DNA of 64,000 bases from Saprospiraceae bacterium. GTDB lineage: Bacteria; Bacteroidota; Bacteroidia; Chitinophagales; Saprospiraceae. This document shows positions 26,470 to 34,377 of the stretch, piece by piece. The stretch spans positions 24,949-88,948 of the forward strand of contig JAGFJA010000027.1 of the NCBI GenBank assembly GCA_024103005.1. Reading direction: 5' to 3'. A program made the translations under genes and the position numbers. Each line of letters begins with the position of its first letter. Within the stretch, counting starts at the first letter, position 1. The notes under the pieces were generated by a model. It saw only the letters and a program-made list of their open reading frames with translations. It had not been told where the DNA came from and did not search any database.

Positions 26470-27966
26470 TCATAGCTTAATAAATTTAGCTATGGCACCC
26501 GTATTTTCGAATAAAATAAAATAGATGCCTGACGAATACGATGCCACATTGAGCGTGGTAAGTTGACTTTCTATCTTTGCAGTATGAACTTCTCTTCCTG
26601 TGGAATCAAAGACTTTAAATTTTCCTTTTGTCCATTTTTCATTTCCTGAAATATACACAATATCATTCACTGGGTTTGGGAAGACTTGTATTTGTTTATG
26701 CTCTATGGCACCATAATTACTTAAAACATAATCTTTGACCAACTCACCACATTCAAATCCGGGACATCCATCAGCACCAAGCTTCACAGCCCAAAGATGA
26801 GAATATACCTTAGTGTTCTCACCTTCTTTATATGTTTTTAAACATAAACCAAAAGCATAGATATATCCATCTATGTTCTCGAATGTTTTATTAAATTCTG
26901 AAAAATGGAATTCTAAATCTTGCCGATCAGAATACTGTCTGTCCCATAAAATCTCACCGTTTCGATTGAGCCTTACCAGCCATCCAGCGTCCCCTTCCGA
27001 TTCTTTAGTAGATTTAAAACCTGCAAGTAATATGTCTGAATTTTTAAGTATTGTAATATCAAGAAAACCACTGTTGTATGGGTTTCTAAACTCATGCTGC
27101 CAGAGTATTTTTCCTTGGGCATCCAACCGAAATACGATTGGGAAAAATTGGTTTGCTTGGTGATCAGTAACCTTTGAGTCGGTATAACCTGTTACTATCA
27201 ACTCATCACCATCCAATGCAACATTGACAGGTAAAAAGCGAAAGGACTGATGCTCGAAGCAATGCTCCCAGATTTTATTAAAATTCTTATCCATCTTTGT
27301 TATATAATGTACGATGGCATAAGATTCATTAATAACGGTATCTGTCATTCCTACCATGTAAATATACTTTTCATCCGCAATAATTCTGGTTATATCCGCT
27401 AATTTTGGATTATTTACATACACCGTATTGATAAAGTCTAAATCAGGAGTATATAAATCTATTCTATACTTTGAAAGTTCTTTTGATCGGTTGGAATAGA
27501 CATAGAGGGTATCTCCAAAAATAGAAATCCCGTCGCTTGCCAATTTATTAATAACGCTACTGCGGTATAATTGCTTGACTTTTTTGTCTAATATCTTGTT
27601 CTGTTGTACATCTACACGCCTGATTAATGTGGTATCCAAAAGATTGTAATCTTGATCAACCACCACCATACTTTTGTACATATAATTGCGCTTTGTTGCT
27701 TGTGTATATAGGGTATTGGTCAAATAAAACGGGTAATAATCGTGGCGGACACATGTCATATTTGTGTCTAAAACGGCATACCCGCCACTTTGGAATCCAT
27801 TTTTCGAATAACCGATATTCATATAAAATGTGTCTTTGTAAAAATGTACATTAAAAATACCTTGAGCAGTATCGGTCCTTAGTTTGAATATTTTATTAAA
27901 ACACACTTGGCTCTTTAACGGTGTGAAGTATAAGAGTAGTAGGAAGGATAGAAAACAAGACTTCAT
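26470..27966 (-). CDS. T9SS type A secreted protein, beta-propeller-like
   Basis: This 498-residue protein has a signal peptide (about 1-19, ending PLKSQ) and a type A T9SS sorting domain: IQVFPNPVNDIVYISG, then KVFDSTGREVHTAKI and YSSGIYFILFENTGAIAKFIKL. The middle 380 residues show repeated strands of the kind ILKNSDILLAGF and LDGDELIVTGYTDS with recurrent W-Q-E-F patterns, as in secreted repeat proteins that fold as beta-propellers (my inference). Such proteins are exported across the outer membrane and bound to the surface. A terminator lies between it and the cargo gene upstream, so it has its own transcript. Confidence 0.85.
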   Translation of the reverse strand: MKSCFLSFLLLLYFTPLKSQVCFNKIFKLRTDTAQGIFNVHFYKDTFYMNIGYSKNGFQSGGYAVLDTNMTCVRHDYYPFYLTNTLYTQATKRNYMYKSMVVVDQDYNLLDTTLIRRVDVQQNKILDKKVKQLYRSSVINKLASDGISIFGDTLYVYSNRSKELSKYRIDLYTPDLDFINTVYVNNPKLADITRIIADEKYIYMVGMTDTVINESYAIVHYITKMDKNFNKIWEHCFEHQSFRFLPVNVALDGDELIVTGYTDSKVTDHQANQFFPIVFRLDAQGKILWQHEFRNPYNSGFLDITILKNSDILLAGFKSTKESEGDAGWLVRLNRNGEILWDRQYSDRQDLEFHFSEFNKTFENIDGYIYAFGLCLKTYKEGENTKVYSHLWAVKLGADGCPGFECGELVKDYVLSNYGAIEHKQIQVFPNPVNDIVYISGNEKWTKGKFKVFDSTGREVHTAKIESQLTTLNVASYSSGIYFILFENTGAIAKFIKL

Positions 27967-27978
27967 GATGCAGATATT

Positions 27979-28021
27979 TAAAAAGAGGTAGGATTGGGAG
28001 ATCTATCCTATTCCCACCTCT
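27979..28021 (-). terminator. Rho-independent terminator after the repeat-controlled T9SS gene
   Basis: A long imperfect stem (arms from 27984 and to 28021, with AGAGGT/ACCTCT at its base and two mismatches) is followed on the minus strand by five T residues. It lies 10 bases past the stop at 28032. Confidence 0.75.
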
Positions 28022-28031
28022 AAAAGATGAA

Positions 28032-28544
28032 TTAATTTTTTACCAACTTAACAGAATAAAGCTTATCTAAGCCATTAAACTGAATAATATAAACTCCTGA
28101 TTGAAGTTTTTGAGTGTCTATGCCGATTTCATTCTTTCCTTTAACTATATTCACTATGTTAGAAATCAGGATTTTACCGGTTAAATCATATAAATCTAAG
28201 GTGGTGGAGTATGAATGTTTGCTGTCAAACTCCAATGTGGTGAAACCAGAAGTTGGATTGGGTATAAGTAAGAGTTTTGAATCATGGGAATCGGTTTTTT
28301 GTCTATATTCTTCTTCTCCAAAAATATATTCTACAGGTGCAAAACTTCTTCCATAAAGCATTGCCAGAACCCCCTGAGCATAGACCCTGCTCGGAAAGGT
28401 AGTGGATGCGATACCTTCTAGGAATAGACTATCCTGATATGTGATGGCTTCCCTGCCTATGGTTGCAAAATCAAGGTTGATTTCTTGCACTTGCCTAAAA
28501 ATATTGTCATTGGCGATCATTGTATTAAAAGAAAATAAAAGCAA
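28032..28544 (-). CDS. Small T9SS cargo protein, reading frame disconnected from its ATG by a 10-base repeat
   Basis: The C-terminal 80 residues are a type A T9SS sorting domain (LLIPNPTSGFTTLEFDS, LDLYDLTGKIL, LQSGVYIIQFNG, ending VKLVKN). The first 90 residues are unassigned. The frame is open from a TTG at 28544, but upstream codons continue in the same frame as FKQLFLIF before LLLFSFNTMIAND, an evident signal-peptide core. The natural ATG (28630, MKNN...) is separated from it by six copies of a 10-base repeat, which leaves it one base out of frame and ends at a TAA at 28550-28552. With 1, 4 or 7 copies the ORF would be continuous (about 172, 192 or 202 residues). It is therefore a phase-OFF gene or, less likely, an assembly error. 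Confidence 0.75.
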   Translation of the reverse strand: MLLFSFNTMIANDNIFRQVQEINLDFATIGREAITYQDSLFLEGIASTTFPSRVYAQGVLAMLYGRSFAPVEYIFGEEEYRQKTDSHDSKLLLIPNPTSGFTTLEFDSKHSYSTTLDLYDLTGKILISNIVNIVKGKNEIGIDTQKLQSGVYIIQFNGLDKLYSVKLVKN

Positions 28545-28560
28545 GAAAATTAAAAATAAT

Positions 28561-28620
28561 TGTTTGAAATTGTTTGAAATTGTTTGAAATTGTTTGAAAT
28601 TGTTTGAAATTGTTTGAAAT
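28561..28620 (-). repeat. Decanucleotide tandem repeat, six perfect copies, inside the signal-peptide coding region
   Basis: The unit TGTTTGAAAT (ATTTCAAACA on the coding strand) occurs six times without any mismatch. It begins 10 bases after the ATG of the T9SS cargo gene. A coding sequence with a single copy would read MKNNFKQLFLIFLLLF, an ordinary signal peptide, so the array looks like an expansion of a native decamer. Ten bases per unit means each gain or loss shifts the frame. Confidence 0.95.
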
Positions 28621-28651
28621 TGTTTTTCATTATATTTTATTTTTATATCTA

Positions 28652-28682
28652 CAAATATACAAATAATATTGTATCAACGCAA
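28652..28682 (-). promoter_or_regulatory. Bacteroidota promoter of the repeat-controlled T9SS gene
   Basis: On the minus strand TTG (28680-28682), 20 bases, then TATATTTG (28652-28659) match the -33/-7 consensus. The -7 element lies 21 bases before the ATG at 28630, which supports that ATG as the true start. Confidence 0.65.
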
Positions 28683-28818
28683 TATTTGTAAAAATAAAAT
28701 AGCGATTACAAATCACAAAGGCAAATTTCAATAACATTGGAATGGGCTTTAATTAGTGCCATCGTCGGTCCAATGTAAGGCCTGAAACTATTTGTTCGTT
28801 TTGTATGTTTTATTTACG

Positions 28819-29195
28819 GTCTTGAGTTGTACTTCGTCGCGCACCAACGAGTTGGTGTGAGGAAAGTCCGGGCAACAAAGAGCAGCGTACCACCTAACGG
28901 GTGGGTCCCGAAATACTTTTGGGAACAGATAGTGTCACAGAAAAGATACCGCCTATGACTTAGCGTCATGGGTAAGGGTGAAAATGTGCGGTAAGAGCGC
29001 ACACGGTGGAGTGGTAACATTTCGCTGCGACAAACCTTACGTGTTGAAATGCCAAGTATATCCGACCGTCTCGGAAGAGACTCAGTGTGGCTCGCATGAA
29101 GTTGGAGGGGTAGGCAGTAAGGAGCCGTCTGGTGACAGCCGGTCAAGATAAATGACGGAGCAAAGTACAGAATCCGGCTTATTGCAAGTTGAGAC
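28819..29195 (+). ncRNA. rnpB: RNase P RNA, bacterial type A
   Basis: This is the catalytic RNA of RNase P, which matures tRNA 5' ends. Both universally conserved blocks are present: GAGGAAAGTCCGGGC (28859-28873) near the 5' end and ACAGAATCCGGCTTA (29167-29181) near the 3' end. The ends pair as helix P1 (GUCUUGAGUUGU from 28819 with GCAAGUUGAGAC to 29195, one mismatch), which sets the boundaries. GGTAAGGGTGAAAATGTGCGGTAAGAGCGCAC inside, cited here only by its central GGTAAGAGCGCAC, is the usual P10-P12 region. The length of about 377 bases fits type A. The strand is plus, and short antisense reading frames across it are not genes. Confidence 0.95.
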
Positions 29196-29226
29196 TATGA
29201 TGGGGCAGGATATCTTTGCCTTATTA

Positions 29227-29261
29227 CAAAAAAGAAAGTCCGCTGTTTTGGCGGACTTTCT
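29227..29261 (-). terminator. Terminator between rnpB and the convergent barrel gene
   Basis: An 11-base-pair perfect stem (29233-29243 with 29251-29261) closes a 7-base loop. On the minus strand it is followed by six T residues, so it ends the transcript of the barrel gene at 29313-30980. The same hairpin may also stop rnpB transcription, but there is no T-run on that side. Confidence 0.85.
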
Positions 29262-29312
29262 GATATATATCGGTTATTATTGAGCTAATGCTTATGGGCG
29301 GATGGAATAAGA

Positions 29313-30980
29313 TCAGAACCGCAGGCTGATGCCTCCCAGGACATTTATGCCGTAAGAAGGGTATTTGTACCATCTTTGGTATTTGACGGAAGCAAGATTA
29401 TTGATGGCCAAGAATGCTCCGAAATTTTCAGTAAAGAAATAATCTCCTTTTACACTCAGGTCGAACAGCGGATTTAGATTTCCTATAGAGCCGAAACGAT
29501 TGCGATATGGACTTCCGGTAGCAAAGTTGAGGTCAGCTTTTAATTTTAACTTATCTTCGAGCATCAGGTAAGCTGCATTAATGCCCAGCTGGAACGGTAT
29601 AATTCCATAGGCGCGTGCCTGAACTCTGGGTGAAGAATTTTGTTGGAGGAAGTTGACGGAAGTGGTCAGTTTTTCTAAGAAAGTTGCTGACAATTCACCT
29701 CCGATATAGAAGATATTCACATCGTCCTTAATTACGTCAAATTGTCTCAGGTCATTAGCTTGCTGGACAAAGAGGGCGTAATCCTTATTGGTTTTATAAC
29801 CAATTTTAACTCTATAATTGACGGCCTTAAATCCACCGCCGATACCTCCGAAAAAGTCGAAATATTTGGTGTTGAACGGGCCCTCATTGCCAGTTTCGGC
29901 AAATCTTGTATAGATAAACGGATTTAGTGTACTCAAACGTTTAAAACTGTTCTGATACTGATCACCGGTTGCGCCTATAAAAACATTGATGGCCGGTCCG
30001 CTGATATTGGCACTGGCTTCGATGTCAGGGAATAAGCTCAGTCCGGAACTGCTTTGGAGGTTGGCTCCTAACTTAACTTTAAAGAAGTCTCCATGAAAGG
30101 TGAAGGATGGTTTGACGTTGAAATTGTTTAATTTACTTTTTTCCGTATCTCCGTAAGCCAGCAAATCGTCTGTTATCTGAAGGGTAAAGTTATGACGATC
30201 AGCAATCCATTTAATGGCACCTACATCAAGATTAAAACCTCTTTCCGTTGAGGCGAAATTATCCTTGTATCCATACATATCCACACCTCCCCAGAAATCA
30301 ACGTCGAAGCTGTTTTTTTTGCTGTTGAAGATTTTAATACCGGCTCCCACATTAGTAAATTTTCTTTTGGCTGGATCGCCTGGAAATGAGGTGTCTTCCG
30401 GATTGTAACCGCCATAAAATCTGTAATTATTTAAATCCACATTAACGTGCCCGTTCATACCGACACCTGCTTCAAGATAATTGGTGCCACTCAGACCGAT
30501 ATTGGTTTCAGCAAAAACCTGATTTTCTCGGGAAGAATTATAAATTCCGTAATGATGACCATATAAGTCAATGAAATAATTTTTTGTATTTGTAGTGGAA
30601 TAGGCGCCTTCAAGGAATCCTGCCAAAGGAAATCCCGTACCTAACTTCAGATAACCTTTATATGACTCCGGAATTTTTTCTTTTGAAATGCCCAAAGGTC
30701 TGATATCGGGAGCATGTTCCTTTATATCTGCTTTTTTGTCTTTGATTTCAGGCTGGAGATTATAATTATATTCCTTTTTCTCAGCACTGGCATCAGGTAA
30801 CTTGCCTTGTAAAGGAAGTTTTTGTGCAACTAAAAGCTTAGCGTCATAACTTTTTATTACTTCAACAGTGCCTGATGGAAGGTCTGTTTGTGCAGACAAT
30901 ACAGTTCCCAGTAAAAGTAAAGTTATCATGCCTAGAAATCCGGATGCCTGAGATTTTATTTTTTTATTATTGAAATTCAT
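29313..30980 (-). CDS. Outer-membrane beta-barrel protein (TonB-receptor-like), partner of the TPR gene
   Basis: The 555-residue protein has a signal peptide (about 1-30, ending LSAQ). A 70-residue N-terminal part contains VEVIKSYDAKLLVAQK and KKEYNYNLQP, a pattern shared by a Bacteroidota family that carries a short periplasmic start instead of a full plug. About 430 residues of alternating strands then form a likely 16-22-stranded barrel, ending INVLGGISLRF with the aromatic terminal residue typical of outer-membrane proteins. It follows the giant TPR gene by 67 to 68 bases on the same strand, and the terminator lies downstream, so both form one operon. The transported substrate is unknown. 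Confidence 0.8.
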   Translation of the reverse strand: MNFNNKKIKSQASGFLGMITLLLLGTVLSAQTDLPSGTVEVIKSYDAKLLVAQKLPLQGKLPDASAEKKEYNYNLQPEIKDKKADIKEHAPDIRPLGISKEKIPESYKGYLKLGTGFPLAGFLEGAYSTTNTKNYFIDLYGHHYGIYNSSRENQVFAETNIGLSGTNYLEAGVGMNGHVNVDLNNYRFYGGYNPEDTSFPGDPAKRKFTNVGAGIKIFNSKKNSFDVDFWGGVDMYGYKDNFASTERGFNLDVGAIKWIADRHNFTLQITDDLLAYGDTEKSKLNNFNVKPSFTFHGDFFKVKLGANLQSSSGLSLFPDIEASANISGPAINVFIGATGDQYQNSFKRLSTLNPFIYTRFAETGNEGPFNTKYFDFFGGIGGGFKAVNYRVKIGYKTNKDYALFVQQANDLRQFDVIKDDVNIFYIGGELSATFLEKLTTSVNFLQQNSSPRVQARAYGIIPFQLGINAAYLMLEDKLKLKADLNFATGSPYRNRFGSIGNLNPLFDLSVKGDYFFTENFGAFLAINNLASVKYQRWYKYPSYGINVLGGISLRF

Positions 30981-31047
30981 AGTATTTCAGAAATTATGTT
31001 GAATACAGAAATTGTTTTGTTTTGATTAGAAATTCTCTTGAATTTTA

Positions 31048-34000
31048 TCACTTTTTTCCACCTGCCTCTTTCTTTTTGACGGCTTCCAGTTTGGCACTGG
31101 CTTCATCCGAGAGGTTCTTATCATCATGGAAATTCTCGAGTACAGCTTCCAGAGCAGCTTTGGCATCCAGATAATTGCCTTTATCTGACAGAATATCTGC
31201 GGTCAGGATAAGTGCCTTTGCTACCCAATAAGGATAATCATTATTTGCCTCCATCGCTTCCTGAGCCAGTTGTTCGGCAGTTGCAGCGTCATTTCTCATA
31301 TAATAAATTTGAGCTACCCTATACCTTGACTCAGCTGTTTGTTCATTGGAAGAATTTCTTATAACTTCATTATAGCTTTCAAGGGCTGTGTTGTAATCCT
31401 TTAATTCTTGTGCGGATTTGGCGCGGTAAAACTGAGCAGAAGTTTTTTGCTCTTTTGTGGATTTGTCACTTTGAATGACTATATCTGCAAGTCTGATCAC
31501 TTCATTGTGCTTGCCTATCCTGTTGGCACTTCTCAACGCACCCAGCTGGGCTTCAAATCTTTTATCTTCTTTGGTTGTAACTTCAGCCAGGGTAGAGTAG
31601 TAGTCGTATGCATCATTAAAGTTTTGACTGTAGTTATAGCTGATGATAGCTGCTTTTTCAAGTGCATCTTCATAAAATTCACTTTTCCCTGCAGAAATAA
31701 TTGCCTTATAATCAGCCAGACCTTCACCGTATTTTTTCAAAGCGGTAAAACATTCACCTCGATAAAAAATCGCATCCATTGTATTGGTTCCTTTAGGATA
31801 CTTCTTAATATAGTCGGTAAAAGAAGTAACAGCTTCTGCATATTTGCCTTCCTGATAGTATCCTTCGGCCACCTGATAGGCAGCATCTTCTTTTTCATCC
31901 GTATTGGCTTTGTATCCGGGTATGGTTTCAGCATATGCAAAATATTCGTCCGGTTTTTTAAGGTCTGTGATATAGATCTCCTTGATGGCAGCTAAGGCAG
32001 TATTGCCTTCTTCTTTTGTCGGATTGTAATTGAAAACCTGCTTGTAGGAACGAAGTGCATTGTTATACTCATTGGAATTATAATACATTAACCCCATTTT
32101 CAAGAGCGCTTTATTTACCAAATTAGATGTCTTTCCGTGTTCTTCAACTAATCTGTTGAGTGTTGCAATTCCGTCCTGTAATCTGTTCATGCCATCATAG
32201 GTATTGCCCAATTCAAGTAGTGCGTCGTCTGCGTACTCAGATTTTCCGTACTGATTAGCGATATTGGTCAGGGCCATAATCTTGCCTCTCTTGTCACCCT
32301 GAAGACCTAAAATCATAGCTTTCTGGTACATGGCATATACGGCATTCGGGTAATTATTGTTTATTGCCAGATTATAGTATTCCTTTGCCTTGGTATAATT
32401 ATTTTTCTTTAGGTAGCAATCTCCCGTTCTCATAATGATATCGGGAATCAGGCTTTCCACCACGTAAGCATCCTCAGATTTGTTTACTCTTTTAAAGCCA
32501 TTCATTGCCTTTTCAAAGTACTTTAATGCTTCATTATAATTCTCCTCATTCAGGTAGGTATATCCCAGATCATAATTAGCAGCTGCAACACTTGATTGGG
32601 GAGGCAGGTTGTTGATTCCTTCAGCCATCTGGATAAAAGTGTTTAACTCCGATCTGGTGTTTTTGACATCATTTTTATTGTAATAAGCATCGCCGAGGAA
32701 GAAGTGAGACATTGCCTTGATCTTGACGTCAGAACCCGTTACCATAGCTTTTTTAAATAATGGCTGACAGGCATCCCATGATTTTTGAGAATGGAGCTGA
32801 ATTCCCCGGTAGAAGAGGACTTTCTGATAAGTTTCCGTCATCTTAACAGATTTGTTGGGGAAGCTTTCCAGCAGTTTGATCGCTTTTTCGTAGTCTCCGG
32901 AATTGATAAGGATTTCGCTTATAAGCTCCTGTGATTCATTGTAGTGTTTTGAACCGGATTTGATTTGCTGCAATGCTGTCAACGCTTCCTTGTTGTAGTT
33001 TAATTCGGCGGATAATTTAGCATAGTTAAACAAGGCTTCTTCAGCTATCTCAGGGTCGTAATTTCGGCTGGAGGCCTTTAGGAATGCATTTCTGGCAGCA
33101 TTTTTATCATTGAGTTTGAGGTAGGAATCTCCTGAATAAAACATTGCATACATGCCTAATTCGGAGTCATCGTCTTCCAATGGCTTTAAGGTCGTTATTG
33201 CCTTGTTGTATTCTTTAATCTTGTATTGAGCGACACCCAATCTGAAATAATCTTCATGGGTCATTTTTGAGCTGTTTTCGGCAAATTCTTCTAAGTAAGG
33301 TAATGCCTTTTCGTAGTCTCCTCTCCCGAAATATGCCTGACCCAACATCTGCCTGATTTCCGGCTGCTTTTTAATATCTGAATCTCCCAGTAAGGGCTCT
33401 GCAAAAGCTATTAATTCGTCATATTTTTTCTGAGCAAGTAAAATCTGACAAATGTGTACCGGCACGACAGATTTATAACGTCTTGTTTGAGTCAATGATT
33501 TAAATGCTGTCACCGCATTGTCAAAATCATCCGTGTAGTATGCAGAAAGACCATAATAATAAATCGCCTGCTCCTGATATTTGTTCTTTATATTTTTAAT
33601 GGATGCAAATGATGCTTTTGCTTCCGGATACTTTTTCTTGAAAAACTGTGCATATCCTTTTTTAAACAAGATTTCAGACCTCTGCTCGTCAGATAAGGTC
33701 GTCGGAACAATCATGGCATAGAAGGACAAGGCTTCATCATAATTTTTCTTGGAATAATAATAATTACCCAGATCCATTACCGCTTCATAAGCGAGTGCAT
33801 CCGGCTGATTTTGTCTGAAATAGGACAACATAACCATTTCAGCATCCGGTTTGCCGATTCTGACCGAGCTTTTTCCCATCATTAGAATGGATTTGGCAGT
33901 TAGGAGCGTAACCTTCGGATCGTTGTTTTGATTTTCAATTTTGGAAGAATGTTCAAATGCACTGAAGGCAGCCCCGTAGATGCCCTGATCGTATAAGTCT

Positions 34001-34104
34001 AAACCCCTCTCAAATTCGGCAGTTTTTTCAGAAAATACGGAAGTTTTTTGTGCGAAAATAAAGCCCGGTAATATCAACAACAGGCAAAATTGCAATAATT
34101 TCAT
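31048..34104 (-). CDS. Large periplasmic tetratricopeptide-repeat protein
   Basis: This protein of 1018 residues begins with a signal peptide (MKLLQFCLLLILPGFIFAQ) when the ATG at 34104 is used; the frame extends 13 codons upstream but that would bury the signal peptide. It then consists almost entirely of TPR helices with the pattern GxAYFxxGDYEKALPYLEEF and AQFYRAKSAQELKDYNTALE, over 20 units by eye. TPR arrays of this kind build binding surfaces for protein partners. The ending AVKKKEAGGKK is lysine-rich. The gene precedes an outer-membrane barrel, so a periplasmic adaptor for that barrel is plausible (inference). Confidence 0.88.
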   Translation of the reverse strand: MKLLQFCLLLILPGFIFAQKTSVFSEKTAEFERGLDLYDQGIYGAAFSAFEHSSKIENQNNDPKVTLLTAKSILMMGKSSVRIGKPDAEMVMLSYFRQNQPDALAYEAVMDLGNYYYSKKNYDEALSFYAMIVPTTLSDEQRSEILFKKGYAQFFKKKYPEAKASFASIKNIKNKYQEQAIYYYGLSAYYTDDFDNAVTAFKSLTQTRRYKSVVPVHICQILLAQKKYDELIAFAEPLLGDSDIKKQPEIRQMLGQAYFGRGDYEKALPYLEEFAENSSKMTHEDYFRLGVAQYKIKEYNKAITTLKPLEDDDSELGMYAMFYSGDSYLKLNDKNAARNAFLKASSRNYDPEIAEEALFNYAKLSAELNYNKEALTALQQIKSGSKHYNESQELISEILINSGDYEKAIKLLESFPNKSVKMTETYQKVLFYRGIQLHSQKSWDACQPLFKKAMVTGSDVKIKAMSHFFLGDAYYNKNDVKNTRSELNTFIQMAEGINNLPPQSSVAAANYDLGYTYLNEENYNEALKYFEKAMNGFKRVNKSEDAYVVESLIPDIIMRTGDCYLKKNNYTKAKEYYNLAINNNYPNAVYAMYQKAMILGLQGDKRGKIMALTNIANQYGKSEYADDALLELGNTYDGMNRLQDGIATLNRLVEEHGKTSNLVNKALLKMGLMYYNSNEYNNALRSYKQVFNYNPTKEEGNTALAAIKEIYITDLKKPDEYFAYAETIPGYKANTDEKEDAAYQVAEGYYQEGKYAEAVTSFTDYIKKYPKGTNTMDAIFYRGECFTALKKYGEGLADYKAIISAGKSEFYEDALEKAAIISYNYSQNFNDAYDYYSTLAEVTTKEDKRFEAQLGALRSANRIGKHNEVIRLADIVIQSDKSTKEQKTSAQFYRAKSAQELKDYNTALESYNEVIRNSSNEQTAESRYRVAQIYYMRNDAATAEQLAQEAMEANNDYPYWVAKALILTADILSDKGNYLDAKAALEAVLENFHDDKNLSDEASAKLEAVKKKEAGGKK

Positions 34105-34377
34105 ATGATTGCTTTTGTTATTATTTGCTATAAAACTGTTCAAACAATAGTTTTTAGTATGTAAATTAATACGAAGGTAAAAATATATTTTAAATTGTAA
34201 TTGTAAAATAAACAGATTGTGATGCTTATATGTTAGTTAATTGTGTCATGTTTAATTTGAATGCTTTAAAACACAATAATTCATCCATGTCTGAATGATG
34301 CAGACTTTTCAACTTTCAATGAATTTTTTTGTAATTTTATCTTGATAAAAGGAAGTGACCAAGATATATATTATTTA

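Noticed and set aside
28814..29146. A minus-strand reading frame of about 110 codons across rnpB
   Set aside because: It lies antisense to the RNase P RNA, whose conserved blocks and P1 pairing explain the sequence; the encoded peptide has no coding character.
29205..29220. TATCTTTG after rnpB as a rightward promoter
   Set aside because: No rightward gene follows; the next gene is on the minus strand, so the match is probably chance.
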